Shown: positions 18,627-29,230, counted from the stretch's first letter. The stretch is 64,000 bases of DNA from Photobacterium damselae (GCF_003026815.1 NZ_PYOG01000002.1:124001-188000); one strand, 5' to 3'. The notes: generated by a model from the sequence alone, not told the origin. Numbers and translations: made by a program.

Positions 18627-19123
18627 TCACTGACTAAACGACATTCTTGTTCTGTTGGGTGAGTGCGTATGAAGCGAGCTTGGTCAATATTGGCCTTGAT
18701 ACCACAATAAAACTCACGGCAAGCACCTCCAATATCACTAAGTGAAATATCATCTTGAGTGACATTAATTTCTAATTCGCAATTAGGTGCTTCTTCTCTT
18801 ACTTCTGGGGTTGGAAGGTAGCGAATGGTATCGCCAACCCAAATGCCAGAGCCTTCCATTGCGCAAACGTGGGAATTAGTAGCAAATAATACTAATGAAA
18901 ACTGAACAGTATGATTGGGGCCTTGAGTTAGGCTTAGGCAGTCAGATGCTTGCTCAGTTGACCATTGCTTAGTGTCTGATTGATAAGTTTGGATTTCATG
19001 GGCAGCATAATAATGGCGATATAAGTTTGGATCTTGCTCTAAGGAAGAAGATGCTTGAATTTGAGTTGTTGTTAATAACCCAACAGAGAAAAGAATAAGG
19101 GATTGGTGAGATAAGCACTTCAT
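18623..19123 (-). CDS. Secreted cysteine-rich protein of unknown function
   Basis: 166 residues with a signal peptide (LLTTTQIQAS, cut about residue 24). The mature part has six cysteines, probably three disulfides, in the order SDCLSL, HVCAMEG, PNCELE, GGACREFYCG, QECRLV. The GGACREFYCG block, preceded by an aspartate-rich LSDIGG, resembles the GxCRxYCG motif seen in several small periplasmic proteins (some annotated as lysozyme-inhibitor-like); that link is weak. Convergent with, and sharing stop bases with, the fimbrial tip gene. It could be periplasmic. Confidence 0.7.
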   Translation of the reverse strand: MKCLSHQSLILFSVGLLTTTQIQASSSLEQDPNLYRHYYAAHEIQTYQSDTKQWSTEQASDCLSLTQGPNHTVQFSLVLFATNSHVCAMEGSGIWVGDTIRYLPTPEVREEAPNCELEINVTQDDISLSDIGGACREFYCGIKANIDQARFIRTHPTEQECRLVSD

Positions 19124-19299
19124 AATAGTCCTTTAAAATGGCTGCATACCTAAGTCTTATTTATAGAATTTCGCACATTAAAGTGACTTAGGCATATATC
19201 TCAATTGTATTGATTAGATTGCTGTTTACTTAAAAATTAGCTGCTTAATTCTAAAAGTTGTGAACTCATACAAAAAAGCAGCTGGTCGAGTTGGGTTAA

Positions 19300-19797
19300 T
19301 TAGTTAATTTTAAACAACTCTACGTCAAAAATTAGCGTTGAACCTGGTTTGATAATACCAGCGCTGTTATTACCATAGGCTAAATTTGCAGGGATGAATA
19401 AACGTACTTTTTCGCCTTCAACCATATATTGCAAACCTTCAGTCCATCCTTTAATCACTCGGTTTAACGGGAATGAAATTTTCTCGCCACGGTCAACAGA
19501 GCTATCAAATACTGTCCCATCGATCAAAGTACCATGGTAATGCACAGTAACAGTGTCCGTTGGCTTCGGATGCACAGTGCCAGTACCTGGTTGTAGCACT
19601 AAATATTGCAAACCTGACTCTGTTGTAATTACGCCAGGTTTTGTTTTGTTTTCCGCTAAGAATGCTTCACCTTGTTTAATATTCTCCGCTGCCAGTTGTT
19701 TATTGGTGTATGAACGATACAGAAAAAATGCAACCAGAACGGCAAGTAGAATTGCAAGAACCATTTTAGACACTGAGGTTTCCTTACTAAAAGACAC
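19300..19797 (-). CDS. FKBP-type peptidyl-prolyl cis-trans isomerase, membrane-anchored
   Basis: 165 residues: an N-terminal TM anchor (about 11-28, MVLAILLAVLVAFFLY) and one FKBP domain (~55-164). Active-site residues of the family are visible: VTVHYHGTLIDGTVFDSS, IKGWTEGLQYMVEGEKVRLFIP, AYGNN, and the C-terminal TLIFDVELFKI. It likely acts on the periplasmic side as a proline isomerase in protein folding. Shorter than FkpA/Mip because it lacks the N-terminal dimerisation helices. Monocistronic. Confidence 0.9.
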   Translation of the reverse strand: MSFSKETSVSKMVLAILLAVLVAFFLYRSYTNKQLAAENIKQGEAFLAENKTKPGVITTESGLQYLVLQPGTGTVHPKPTDTVTVHYHGTLIDGTVFDSSVDRGEKISFPLNRVIKGWTEGLQYMVEGEKVRLFIPANLAYGNNSAGIIKPGSTLIFDVELFKIN

Positions 19798-19829
19798 ACA
19801 AATTAATAGGGCGTTATGTTACCACACTC

Positions 19830-20381
19830 TTATTCAACATCTTGTGGAATGATAGAGTAGACATAACCTGGATTTGGAATATCGTTAACTAACACACGAT
19901 TTCGCGAGATCGCTTCAAATTGAGCACCACACGCCAGTGCGGTCTGTTGGCTTGGGATATTGTCCATATGAGTGACAATCTCAAGACGAGTAAGAGATAA
20001 ATCTTCAAAACCAAAATGGATGATCGCTTGGCATGCTTCTTTAGCAATTCCTTGATGATGATAGCTAGAATGGATCCAATAGCCTAAGTTGGCGGAATTA
20101 AATAATGGCTGTAAACAGGTGAGTGCCACAGCCCCTAAGAGTTCGTCGCTGCGTTTATCAAATACGGCAAATTCATAGCCAGTATTGGTTTGCCAAGCAA
20201 CAGAACTATTCGCAATCCACTCTTTGGCATCATCTTGGGTGAAATTGTAGTCACACCACTCTAACCAGGGTGATAGCTCGGCCATGGAATCATAAAGCGC
20301 TTGTAGAAAAGGAAACAGATCAACATCTTTAAATGGTCGGAGATAGAGACGTTCGGTTTCAAGGGTAAAATGTTGAGTCAT
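19830..20381 (-). CDS. GNAT acetyltransferase, RimJ/RimL-like
   Basis: 183 residues from the ATG that gives MTQHFTLETERLYLRPF, the usual N-terminus of RimJ/RimL/SpeG-like acetyltransferases. An in-frame ATG 45 nt upstream exists, but a -10-like TATACT lies only about 10 nt before it, so I prefer the inner start. GNAT motif: LGYWIHSSYHHQGIAKEACQ, acetyl-CoA-binding loop region, followed by LTRLEIVTHMDNIPSQQTALACGA. It probably acetylates an N-terminus or small molecule; the substrate is not readable. Confidence 0.87.
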   Translation of the reverse strand: MTQHFTLETERLYLRPFKDVDLFPFLQALYDSMAELSPWLEWCDYNFTQDDAKEWIANSSVAWQTNTGYEFAVFDKRSDELLGAVALTCLQPLFNSANLGYWIHSSYHHQGIAKEACQAIIHFGFEDLSLTRLEIVTHMDNIPSQQTALACGAQFEAISRNRVLVNDIPNPGYVYSIIPQDVE

Positions 20382-20458
20382 CTTGTTGTCCACTAATGAG
20401 GCAAGATAGAAATTAAGAGTCTGCATTAAAATAAAGTATAACGAAGGAAGAACAGCAT

Positions 20459-20488
20459 GAAAGCCACCGAAGTTGTTCGATGGCCTTT
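20459..20488 (-). terminator. Probable terminator of mfd
   Basis: On the minus strand gccatcgaa-caac-ttcggtggc pairs as a 9-bp stem with one U-G wobble, flanked by AAAG and CTTT. The U-tract is short (CTTTC). Confidence 0.5.
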
Positions 20489-20496
20489 ACGATTGA

Positions 20497-23400
20497 CTAG
20501 GCAGCTTGAGATAGTTGATCGACAAGATCATTAACAAACTTGATACGTTTTTGACGATCACTGTCGGTTAAGAAGATCTTAAGCTTTGTTGGTCCTTCCA
20601 TTCGATAATATTGTGGCTGGGTTTGCAGTAAGTTAACCAAAATTGCAGGGTTAATATTGGCATCTTGGCTAAATTCGAAGTACCCACCTTTTTCGCCCGC
20701 TTCAATTTTGCGAATCCCAATTTTAGCGGCTTTCAACTTAATTTGATTTAATGCTAATAAGTTTTTGGTCGCTTCTGGTAATAGACCAAAGCGGTCGATC
20801 AGCTCAACTCGAATTTCATCAAGTTCGGTTTGATCTTTGGCGCTGGCAATACGTTTGTACATGGACAAGCGCGTATTGATGTCGGGCATAAAATCATCAG
20901 GTAGAAGAGCAGGCATTCTCAACTCAACTTCTGTTTGCTCTTTAAGCAGATCATCAAGAGAAGGCTCTTTACCTTCTTTTAATGCATCAACGGCTTGCTC
21001 TAGCATTTCCATAAACAGCGTAAAGCCAACGGATTGAATTTGTCCGCTTTGTTCATCGCCTAATAATTCACCGGCACCACGAATTTCTAGATCATGAGTT
21101 GCCAAAGTAAACCCTGCACCTAAATCTTCAAGTGAGGCAATGGCTTCTAAACGTTTCACGGCATCTTTAGTCATACGCTTAGGATGAGGTGTGAGTAAGT
21201 AAGCATAAGCCTGATGGTGAGAGCGACCAACACGGCCTCGTAACTGGTGTAATTGAGCCAAACCTAAGTTATCAGCACGATCCATAATAATGGTGTTAGC
21301 GGTTGGAACATCAATCCCTGTTTCAATGATGGTTGTACAAACTAACACGTTAAATCGTTGGTGATAAAAATCACTCATAATGCGCTCAAGTTCTCGTTCG
21401 CGCATTTGGCCGTGAGCAAAAGTGATTCGAGCTTCAGGTACTAGCTTACTGATATCTTCTACGGTTTTTTCAATGGTATCGACTTCGTTATGTAGGAAGT
21501 AAACCTGACCACCACGATTAATTTCACGTAAAATTGCTTCACGAACGATGGCATCATCTTTCTCTCGAACAAAGGTCTTGATAGCTAATCGGCGAGCAGG
21601 CGGGGTGGCAATAATAGAAAGATCGCGCATCCCACTCATAGCCATATTAAGAGTTCGAGGAATTGGTGTAGCAGTCAGTGTTAGAATATCAACGTTTGCT
21701 CGAATAGCTTTGATCTTCTCTTTTTGACGGACACCAAAGCGGTGCTCTTCATCTACAATTAACAGACCCAAATCATGATATTTAACGGTGCTATTAAGCA
21801 GTTTATGAGTACCGATTAAGATATCAATCTTGCCTTCTTCAACATCGGCTAAAATCTGTTTTTGTTCTTTCGCTGTTTTAAAGCGAGATAACACTTCAAC
21901 TCGAATTGGCGTATTAGCAAAGCGGTCTCGGAAGTTTTCGAAGTGCTGCTGGGCCAACAGTGTTGTTGGTACGAGGACTGTAACTTGTTTGTTGTTATCA
22001 ACAGCAACAAATGCAGCTCGCATCGCGACTTCGGTTTTACCAAAGCCAACATCACCACAAACTAAACGATCCATGACCTTTGTTTGACACATATCAGACA
22101 ACACCATATTAATTGCCAGTGCTTGGTCATGGGTTTCTTCAAATGGGAATCCTGTACAGAAATCGGCATAGGCTTCACGATCGAGCTTAAATTTAAAGCC
22201 AGGTTTAAGTTCACGCTTGGCATAGACATCCAACAATTCTGCTGCAACATCTCGTACTTTTTCTGCAGCCTTCTTACGCGCTTTGGCCCATGCTTCACCG
22301 CCTAATTTGTGTATTGGCGCTGTTTCTTCGGCACCGCCAGAATAGCGACTGATTAAATGAAGAGAGGCAACGGGCACATATAGTTTGGCACTGTTTTGGT
22401 ATTCCAACGTTACGTATTCGGTTGTAATACCGCCAGCTTCTAACGTTTGCAAGCCTTTATAACGACCGATACCGTGCTCAATATGAACAACGGGTTGGTC
22501 AATTTGCAATTCTGCTAAGTTACGAATGATGGTATCTGCGTTAACGGTTGTTCGCTTTTCTTCTCGACGACGACGCTGAGTAACACGCTCACCAAGAAGA
22601 TCACTTTCACAGATAAAGGCAACATGAGGGTCGCTCAGTAAAAAGCCATTTTCAGCAGCACCAATAACCATGGTGTAATTTGATGGGCTTTCAACTGCTT
22701 CTGTTAAGTTGGCACAGACCATTGGTCGTAATTTGATTCGAGCCAGAAGATCGAGTAATGCTTCTCGACGACCTTCAGAGGCAACAGAAAAAATGACTTT
22801 ACCTGTAAACTGTTCAGTAAAGCGGCGCAGTTCTGCTAATGGCTCTTTTAGCTGATGATTAATCGTTAACTCTGGCAGTTTAGTCAGGGCTGGATTGAAG
22901 CGATCCGCTTTATCAATATCGACACTCTCTTGCTGAACGCGCACTCTTGGCAACTGTTTAAAGCCAATGTGCATCTCATCTTTGGTTAACCAGAGCTCTT
23001 TAGGCTCAAGAAGAGGGCGGAGTGGATCGACTCGGCGTTGATCGTAGCGATAATCAGCATCAGCTAAGAATTGATCAACGGCAGGCTCAAGCTCACCTAA
23101 TGTCACAAGCAATGTTTGTTGGGGTAAATAATCAAACAAGCTTTCGGTATGATCAAAAAATAGAGGTTGCCAGTATTCGATACCCGCAGGCCATGTTTTT
23201 TTACTGACTTGTTGATAAATCGACTCAGGTTCTCGGCGCGCCTCAAAACGTTCACGCCAACGTACACGGAAGCTTTCTACCGCCAGATCATCGGTTGGAA
23301 ATTCATGAGCTGGCAGTAAATTAATATGCTCAATTTCACCCGTAGAACGTTGATTTTCAGGATCGAACTCACGAATGGAATCTACTTCATCATCAAAAAA

Positions 23401-23958
23401 ATCAATGCGATAAGGGTGATTACTACCCATTGGATATAGATCGAGTAGAGAGCCTCGACTAGCGTATTCACCATGCTCAATAACTTGATCCACATGACGA
23501 TACCCGGATGCCTCTAACTGTAGGCGTAATTTCTCTAAAGAGAGGCGATCACCTTTTTTGACGATGAGAGCATGCTGGTGGAGGTATTCTCGCGGCGTTA
23601 ATCGTTGCAGCAGCGTACTAATGGGTACGAGCAGTACTCCAGACTCTTGTGTTGGTAGTTGATATAGTCGAGCTAAGCGATCCGAGATGATATCTTGATG
23701 AGGGGAAAAGTTGTCATAAGGCAGCGTTTCCCAATCAGGAAAAATAGTGACATCAGTATGGGTAAACTGGCTAATCTCTGGTTGTAGTCTGACTGCTGTT
23801 TGGCTATCTGGCACCACAGCAAGTATGGGACCGTTATGGTTAGCCGCTAATTCAGCAATCGATAATGCAAGTGCAGCACCAGATAGGTTGCCAACATAGC
23901 TACTTTCTCCCGCTTTTTTCGGAAGAGGAATTGAGAGTATTGTATTTTGTTTCATCAT
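20497..23958 (-). CDS. mfd: Transcription-repair coupling factor
   Basis: 1153 residues (E. coli Mfd 1148). An ATP-dependent translocase that removes RNA polymerase stalled at lesions and recruits UvrA. N-terminal UvrB-like domain, the RNAP-interaction domain (about 480-550, VHIEHGIGRYKGL), helicase motifs with Walker A GDVGFGKTE (K641), Walker B/motif II VDEEHRFG (D736-H739) and motif III LTATPIPRT, and a C-terminal TRCF domain. Its start codon overlaps the stop of the upstream gene (ATGA), a coupling seen with its PilZ-type neighbour. Confidence 0.98.
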   Translation of the reverse strand: MMKQNTILSIPLPKKAGESSYVGNLSGAALALSIAELAANHNGPILAVVPDSQTAVRLQPEISQFTHTDVTIFPDWETLPYDNFSPHQDIISDRLARLYQLPTQESGVLLVPISTLLQRLTPREYLHQHALIVKKGDRLSLEKLRLQLEASGYRHVDQVIEHGEYASRGSLLDLYPMGSNHPYRIDFFDDEVDSIREFDPENQRSTGEIEHINLLPAHEFPTDDLAVESFRVRWRERFEARREPESIYQQVSKKTWPAGIEYWQPLFFDHTESLFDYLPQQTLLVTLGELEPAVDQFLADADYRYDQRRVDPLRPLLEPKELWLTKDEMHIGFKQLPRVRVQQESVDIDKADRFNPALTKLPELTINHQLKEPLAELRRFTEQFTGKVIFSVASEGRREALLDLLARIKLRPMVCANLTEAVESPSNYTMVIGAAENGFLLSDPHVAFICESDLLGERVTQRRRREEKRTTVNADTIIRNLAELQIDQPVVHIEHGIGRYKGLQTLEAGGITTEYVTLEYQNSAKLYVPVASLHLISRYSGGAEETAPIHKLGGEAWAKARKKAAEKVRDVAAELLDVYAKRELKPGFKFKLDREAYADFCTGFPFEETHDQALAINMVLSDMCQTKVMDRLVCGDVGFGKTEVAMRAAFVAVDNNKQVTVLVPTTLLAQQHFENFRDRFANTPIRVEVLSRFKTAKEQKQILADVEEGKIDILIGTHKLLNSTVKYHDLGLLIVDEEHRFGVRQKEKIKAIRANVDILTLTATPIPRTLNMAMSGMRDLSIIATPPARRLAIKTFVREKDDAIVREAILREINRGGQVYFLHNEVDTIEKTVEDISKLVPEARITFAHGQMRERELERIMSDFYHQRFNVLVCTTIIETGIDVPTANTIIMDRADNLGLAQLHQLRGRVGRSHHQAYAYLLTPHPKRMTKDAVKRLEAIASLEDLGAGFTLATHDLEIRGAGELLGDEQSGQIQSVGFTLFMEMLEQAVDALKEGKEPSLDDLLKEQTEVELRMPALLPDDFMPDINTRLSMYKRIASAKDQTELDEIRVELIDRFGLLPEATKNLLALNQIKLKAAKIGIRKIEAGEKGGYFEFSQDANINPAILVNLLQTQPQYYRMEGPTKLKIFLTDSDRQKRIKFVNDLVDQLSQAA

Positions 23959-24536
23959 TCTTTTATCGTATTTGAGCGTTGTTGAGCACGTTGACGTAGT
24001 AGTTTTTGCTGTTGATGTAACGCAGCTCGAATCAGTAAATCTTTATCTTCTTCTTGGAGGCGAACATAGCGTAATTCAACCTCAAATTGATTATTTGCTA
24101 AAAGTTCGCAGCGGCTGACTTGGGCATAACTGTAGATAGCTGCTGGTGGGTAGTCTAAGAAGAGTGTGGTTTGAACATATTGGTTTACTGCAAGCGGTTG
24201 GGTTGCAATATAGTTTAATTTGCTTGCACCAAATGACGTTGTATAAAAACGGTGTTTGGCATCATCTTGTTGCGATAAAACGTAAGAGAGCAGTAGGTTA
24301 ATTTTGCTGTTTTGCGCGAATAGGTATTGGACAATCGCGGCATTTTCATCTTGTGAAATACCTTTTAGTAACCGTTCTGCTTGCTCTTCTTGTTCTGAGC
24401 ACTCACTGGCAACACGAAACAGTGGAGGAATTTCCTTCACAAAGGTTTGATGGTCGGGCAAGGTTACCCCGTCCTCAAGAGGGTATACATTAATTTTTAA
24501 ATCATAATGTACGGAAAAATACTCATCCTGATTCAT
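23955..24536 (-). CDS. PilZ-type protein (PlzB-like), upstream partner of mfd
   Basis: 193 residues. In Vibrio cholerae the gene next to mfd and lolCDE encodes PlzB, a PilZ-domain protein of the c-di-GMP network, and this protein has the same place and size. I see a beta-rich C-terminal half (QYVQTTLFLDYPPAAIYSYAQV, FEVELRYVRL) preceded by a helical N-terminal part, but no clear RxxxR and [D/N]xSxxG motifs, so c-di-GMP binding is doubtful. The C-terminus is a basic, Gln-rich helix. Overlaps mfd by 4 nt. Confidence 0.65.
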   Translation of the reverse strand: MNQDEYFSVHYDLKINVYPLEDGVTLPDHQTFVKEIPPLFRVASECSEQEEQAERLLKGISQDENAAIVQYLFAQNSKINLLLSYVLSQQDDAKHRFYTTSFGASKLNYIATQPLAVNQYVQTTLFLDYPPAAIYSYAQVSRCELLANNQFEVELRYVRLQEEDKDLLIRAALHQQQKLLRQRAQQRSNTIKE

Positions 24537-24735
24537 TTTATGCCTTTAAACTAATAACTCAGATTCAAGTCTAATTAAGGATTATTGCCTAGGCTTATGC
24601 AAGCCGCAAGTCTAGAACCCAAGTTGGCAGTAATTAGTTCCTGTTTTTACATTAGTTTTACCTCTTTGCATGGTATTCCATAACTCGAACAGGTATTCTA
24701 GAGCTATTCATTTAAGGGAGTGATTTCACTAGGTT

Positions 24736-25944
24736 ATGTTTCATCCAGTCTCTTTTTTTATAGGGTTACGCTATTTAAGAGGTCGCTCAGGCGATCGCTT
24801 TAGTCGTTTCGTCTCCTATATGTCTACTGCCGGTATTACTATTGGTGTTATGGCTCTTGTTACTGTTTTATCAGTGATGAATGGTTTTGAAGATCAACTG
24901 AAAAGCCGTATTTTAGGGGTATTACCACAGGCTGTAATTACCGATGCGAGTGGTCGTATGCTTGAGAGTGATAGCGCTCCAGCCGTACTGACTCAAATGG
25001 ATCACGTAACTAAGGTTGTTCCAATTACCCGAGGTGAGGTCGTCATTCAGAGTGCTCAGTCGATTTCGGCGGGAACCATGTTGGGGATTGATCCTAATAA
25101 ATATGAAGTTATCGCCGATCATATGGTTCTTGGCGCTCTCGATAAATTAACACCTAATAGTTTTAATGTTGTTATTGGTCAAGCGTTAGCTGTTCAATTA
25201 GGGGTTCGAGTAGGCGATCAAATCCGATTAATGGTTACGAGTGTCAGTCAATATACTCCTTTAGGTCGAATTCCAAGCCAACGTAAATTTACCGTGGTGG
25301 GGATTTACGATACGGGCTCAAACGTTGATGAAGAGCTGGTGTACACCAATATTCAGGATGCAGGTCGTTTATTGCACTTTAAATCGGATCAAATGAGTGG
25401 TTGGCGTCTGTATCTTGATGATCCTTTTGTTGTAACTGAATTAGAACAGCAACCTTTACCTAACCATTGGCAATGGACCGATTGGCGAGCTCAACGTGGC
25501 GAGTTATTCCAAGCCGTTAAAATGGAAAAGAATATGATGGGATTAATGCTGGGTCTTATCATCGGAGTTGCTGCATTTAATATTATCTCTGCACTGATTA
25601 TGGTGGTGATGGAGAAACAGTCTGAGGTTGCGATTTTAAAAACCCAAGGTATGACTAACCATCAGATCCTAGCCATTTTCATGGTTCAGGGGTCGAGTAG
25701 TGGGGTAATTGGTGCTGTGTTTGGCGGCATTCTAGGTACATTATTCTCTGTTAATTTAAATACGGTGATGTCGATAATTGGCGTTCGTCTTTCAGCCATT
25801 GGTGGCTCTTTACCTGTTGTTATTGAGCCTGTTCAGATCATCATTGTTATAATTGGCGCTATTTTATTAAGTTTACTTGCAACGGTATTCCCATCATACC
25901 GAGCTGCATCTGTTCGTCCTGCTGAGGCACTACGTTATGAATAA
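24736..25944 (+). CDS. lolC: Lipoprotein-releasing ABC transporter permease LolC
   Basis: 402 residues (E. coli 399). One TM helix near the N-terminus (about 27-50), a large periplasmic MacB-like domain (~50-265), and three C-terminal TM helices. The cytoplasmic coupling segment contains [17 protein letters not shown]. LolCDE extracts outer-membrane lipoproteins from the inner membrane and passes them to LolA. The window has the paired LolC + LolE arrangement rather than a single LolF. First gene of lolCDE. Confidence 0.96.
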   Translation: MFHPVSFFIGLRYLRGRSGDRFSRFVSYMSTAGITIGVMALVTVLSVMNGFEDQLKSRILGVLPQAVITDASGRMLESDSAPAVLTQMDHVTKVVPITRGEVVIQSAQSISAGTMLGIDPNKYEVIADHMVLGALDKLTPNSFNVVIGQALAVQLGVRVGDQIRLMVTSVSQYTPLGRIPSQRKFTVVGIYDTGSNVDEELVYTNIQDAGRLLHFKSDQMSGWRLYLDDPFVVTELEQQPLPNHWQWTDWRAQRGELFQAVKMEKNMMGLMLGLIIGVAAFNIISALIMVVMEKQSEVAILKTQGMTNHQILAIFMVQGSSSGVIGAVFGGILGTLFSVNLNTVMSIIGVRLSAIGGSLPVVIEPVQIIIVIIGAILLSLLATVFPSYRAASVRPAEALRYE

Positions 25945-26626
25945 TTCATTATTACATTGTCATCACCTGCGTAAGGTGTATCAAGAGGCTCAGCTTGAGA
26001 CTGAAGTATTAAAAGAAGTTGAATTTTCAATTGAAGACAGTGAGTTAGTCGCTATTGTTGGCTCTTCAGGTTCAGGCAAAAGTACCCTGTTGCATATTTT
26101 AGGGGCATTGGATGAGCCAACTGATGGTGAGGTCTTCTTTAAAGGGACTCGGTTAGATACATTAAGTGCGAATAAACAAGCTAAATTACGTAATAAACAG
26201 ATTGGCTTTGTGTATCAATTTCATCACTTATTATCCGATTTTACTGCAACAGAAAATGTGGCAATGCCATTGTTGATTGGTGGGGTGAGCGTTGCAGAGG
26301 CCCGTCAGCGTGCTCATGACATGTTAGAATTAGTGGGCCTTAAACACCGTTTAGAACATCGTCCATCGGAACTCAGTGGTGGTGAACGTCAACGTGTTGC
26401 TATTGCAAGAGCATTGGTGAATAAACCGGCTATTGTTTTGGCCGATGAGCCAACGGGTAACTTAGATCATAAAACTGCAGTCGAGATTTATGATTTGATG
26501 CGTAAACTCAATCAAGAGTCGGGAACAGCTTTCTTGGTCGTGACGCATGACAAAGAGTTGGCAAGCAAACTTGACCGTTGTATGCATATGAAAGATGGTG
26601 TGTTAACACAAGTTGAGGCTGTGTAA
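25937..26626 (+). CDS. lolD: Lipoprotein-releasing ABC transporter ATPase LolD
   Basis: 229 residues from [15 protein letters not shown], overlapping the end of lolC by 8 nt; the longer upstream reading would run through lolC. Walker [10 protein letters not shown] (42-50), Q-loop [13 protein letters not shown] signature [15 protein letters not shown], Walker [13 protein letters not shown], and the switch His in VVTHD. It powers LolCDE from the cytoplasmic face. Confidence 0.97.
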   Translation: MNNSLLHCHHLRKVYQEAQLETEVLKEVEFSIEDSELVAIVGSSGSGKSTLLHILGALDEPTDGEVFFKGTRLDTLSANKQAKLRNKQIGFVYQFHHLLSDFTATENVAMPLLIGGVSVAEARQRAHDMLELVGLKHRLEHRPSELSGGERQRVAIARALVNKPAIVLADEPTGNLDHKTAVEIYDLMRKLNQESGTAFLVVTHDKELASKLDRCMHMKDGVLTQVEAV

Positions 26627-27870
26627 TGTTTCGACCTTTATCTCTCTATATAGGTAGCCGATTTAGCCGAGCGAAGAAACGAAATCGGATGGTATCGTTT
26701 ATTTCAATGTCATCAACCATTGGTATTGCGGTTGGTGTTGCCGTCATTATTCTTGGCTTATCTGCGATGAATGGTTTTGAACGAGAGTTACAAAATCGAG
26801 TTCTTGCGGTCATTCCTCATGGTGAATTAGAAGCAGTTAAGCCACCATTGCAAGATTGGCAACCTATTATTAAACGCGTTGAACAGAGCCCGTTAGTGAC
26901 AGGTGCTGCACCTTATGTGCAGTTCACTGCTTTGTTAGAAAAAGGGGCAAAACTTAAGGCGGTTGGAATACGAGGTGTTGATCCAAAAGATGAAACTAAG
27001 GTTAGTGCTTTACCTAAGTTTGTTCTTGATAATGCTTGGTCGAATTTTAAAGCCGGTCATAAAGAGATCATCATTGGTCAAGGTATTGCTAATAAACTGA
27101 AGGTGAAACGAGGCGATTGGCTAACGGCCATGATTCCAAGCGCGGATCCTGATGCAAAACTTAAAGCTCCCCATCGTATTCGTCTCCAAGTTGCGGGAAT
27201 TTTAGCGCTCGGTGGCCAAATAGATCACACCTTGGCGATTGTACCGTTACAAGATGCTCAGCAGTATTTGGATATGGGAGATGGCGTATCGGGTATCTCT
27301 TTGAATGTGACCGATGTTTTAAATGCACAGCACATTGTAAAAGAGGTAGGGTATACGCTGCCTGTTTATGTCTATTTGAAAAGCTGGACTCAGAAATTTG
27401 GTTATCTATACCGAGATATTCAGATGGTTCGCACTATTATGTACCTAGTGATGGTGCTGGTAATTGGTGTGGCCTGTTTTAATATTGTATCGACTTTGAT
27501 GATGGCTGTTAAAGATCGTTCTGCTGATATTGCGATTTTACGTACCATGGGGGCGCAAGATCGTCTCATTAAATCGATTTTTGTTTGGCATGGACTAATG
27601 TCGGGTGTAGTGGGTAGCTTAATTGGGGCGGTTGTCGGGTCACTTTTGGCGATAAACTTAACGGCTATTGTCAAAGTCATTGAAAAACTAGTTGGTCATC
27701 GTTTTCTTTCTGGTGATATCTACTTTGTTGACTTCTTGCCGACGCAGCTATCTATCCATGATGTCATTTTGGTTTCGATAACGGCTATTTTGCTTAGTTT
27801 AGTTGCAACGTGGTATCCAGCAAGACGAGCCAGTCGATTACATCCTGCTCAAGTACTGAGTGCTAAATAG
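26626..27870 (+). CDS. lolE: Lipoprotein-releasing ABC transporter permease LolE
   Basis: 414 residues, the same length as E. coli LolE. Same topology as LolC: an N-terminal TM helix ([20 protein letters not shown]), a periplasmic domain, three C-terminal TM helices; [16 protein letters not shown] is the coupling segment. Starts within the lolD stop (TAATG). An intrinsic terminator closes the operon. Confidence 0.97.
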   Translation: MFRPLSLYIGSRFSRAKKRNRMVSFISMSSTIGIAVGVAVIILGLSAMNGFERELQNRVLAVIPHGELEAVKPPLQDWQPIIKRVEQSPLVTGAAPYVQFTALLEKGAKLKAVGIRGVDPKDETKVSALPKFVLDNAWSNFKAGHKEIIIGQGIANKLKVKRGDWLTAMIPSADPDAKLKAPHRIRLQVAGILALGGQIDHTLAIVPLQDAQQYLDMGDGVSGISLNVTDVLNAQHIVKEVGYTLPVYVYLKSWTQKFGYLYRDIQMVRTIMYLVMVLVIGVACFNIVSTLMMAVKDRSADIAILRTMGAQDRLIKSIFVWHGLMSGVVGSLIGAVVGSLLAINLTAIVKVIEKLVGHRFLSGDIYFVDFLPTQLSIHDVILVSITAILLSLVATWYPARRASRLHPAQVLSAK

Positions 27871-27904
27871 CACCAGTTGAAAAACGGATGTTATAGAACT
27901 TATT

Positions 27905-27933
27905 AAAGCTCTCATTAGGTGGGAGCTTTTTTA
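27905..27933 (+). terminator. Intrinsic terminator of lolCDE
   Basis: aaagctctc-attaggt-gggagcttt is a 9-bp stem with one wobble, followed by TTTTTT, 34 nt after the lolE stop. Confidence 0.88.
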
Positions 27934-28420
27934 TTATTTATTTTTTGATAAACGTATTAGATTTAACCAAACAAGTAGATCCTTTCAATAAAAAGTGTCT
28001 TTTTTACATAAAATATCTGCGAGATTTGTGAAAATTAGCTGCTGCTTTAAACAGTTATTTTATTTACCAACCATAATAAAAAATAAAGTAATTTCAGAAG
28101 TTACATATTGCAAATACTATGCTGTTTTATTCAGCGCATATCGTGTTGTAAATTAATTAATGTCACGTAAATGTCAGAAATTTCTTAAATTCATCATTTA
28201 GATGCCTTTTTTGAAAATAAATTATGAATATTGTTCATTTGAACAAAAACTGAACAGGAAAGGGTTCACAACTGCGAAAAGTCGTGCTAATTTACGCTTC
28301 GAATTTCAGACAAGTGAACTAAAAGACAAATAGATTATGAACTATAGATTGTCTTGTGCTATTCATAATGGGTAGCTTATTGGCTTGTCTCTACTTATAT
28401 AATGGAATTTAGGAATTACA
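27934..28420 (+). promoter_or_regulatory. Long AT-rich upstream region of the beta-barrel OMP gene
   Basis: About 490 bp without a convincing gene. It holds a phased direct repeat (aatgtca at 10-nt spacing within 28158-28180), several TGAAC/GTTCA half-sites around 28240-28270, and a TATAAT at 28398-28403 only 18 nt before the ATG. The length and richness suggest a multi-factor promoter for a highly expressed porin-like protein. No individual site is assigned. Confidence 0.4.
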
Positions 28421-28972
28421 ATGAAAAAGAATGCACTAAGCCTTCTAGTGGCTCTAGCAGTTATTGCTCCAGTTGCAGCTCAAGCAGCAGTTCAACTACC
28501 AGCAGGTACTCAGGAACTAGGTATCCAGGGTAACGCTAAACTAGGTAGCGGTTGGGATCTAAACCTAAACGGTTCTTACGGTACTTTCGTTAAAGATAAC
28601 TGGGAAGTGGGTGGTACTGCTTCTGTACGTGCACAAGATGCAAATGATGCAATCAGTGGTAAACTAGGTGTATTCACAGAGTACAACTTCGTTAACTCTA
28701 CTAACTGGGTTCCTTACGTTGGTGCAGCAACTGAGCTTGCTGGTTTAAGCTACGACAACAATAATGGTGCATCTGGTGATCTAGGTGAGAGTGGTGATTC
28801 TTGGGCTCTTAACATCAAACTAGCGGCTGGTGTTAAATACTTCATCAACCCTAACGTTGCTCTAACAGCTGAAGCGAACTACAACATCGCAACTGACGAT
28901 ATCGACTTCTCTGGCGACAAAGCTAAAGATAGCCTAACTAACATCGTATTCGGTACTCGTTTCTACTTCTAA
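28421..28972 (+). CDS. Outer-membrane beta-barrel protein (OmpA-like/OmpW-size barrel)
   Basis: 183 residues with a signal peptide cut after VAAQA (about 22) and a mature part of eight alternating amphipathic strands, ending in the outer-membrane beta signal FGTRFYF with terminal Phe. The pattern (YNFVNSTNWVPYVGAATELAG, KLAAGVKYFINPNVALTAEANY) is that of the OMP_b-brl family of small 8-strand barrels. Codon use is strongly biased (CTA/GTT/GGT, AAC, TTC), unlike neighbours, which suggests high expression. Function unknown. Terminator follows. Confidence 0.85.
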   Translation: MKKNALSLLVALAVIAPVAAQAAVQLPAGTQELGIQGNAKLGSGWDLNLNGSYGTFVKDNWEVGGTASVRAQDANDAISGKLGVFTEYNFVNSTNWVPYVGAATELAGLSYDNNNGASGDLGESGDSWALNIKLAAGVKYFINPNVALTAEANYNIATDDIDFSGDKAKDSLTNIVFGTRFYF

Positions 28973-28997
28973 TTTGAAGTTATTCGAATCCTATATT

Positions 28998-29026
28998 AAA
29001 CCCGTCGCAAGGCGGGTTTTTTTTGT
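28998..29026 (+). terminator. Intrinsic terminator of the OMP gene
   Basis: aaacccgtc-gcaa-ggcgggttt (one wobble) followed by eight T residues. Confidence 0.92.
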
Positions 29027-29230
29027 ATCAGAAACCAATGCGAGGAGAGCTATTTTTCTGGTTCAATAAATAGAGGGTAATTAAGGATAAGATGGCGGTT
29101 TGATGGTTGAGATGGGCTAAAATAGATACTTCAAAATACCTCAAGTCTTTAGGTTCGAATTCAACTTTGAAGAGCTCATCTTTCTAACTAAAATTTGCCT
29201 TTAGACTCGGTTCTGTTAGTTCTATTAAAA
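29027..29230. other. Intergenic stretch between two convergent transcription units
   Basis: About 200 bp between two terminators (313 bp gene to gene). I see no gene, repeat or regulatory motif that I can support. Confidence 0.5.

Noticed and set aside
28398-28403. TATAAT as the promoter of the OMP gene
   Set aside because: It would leave only about a 10-nt leader before the ATG, overlapping the ribosome-binding site, and lacks a good -35.
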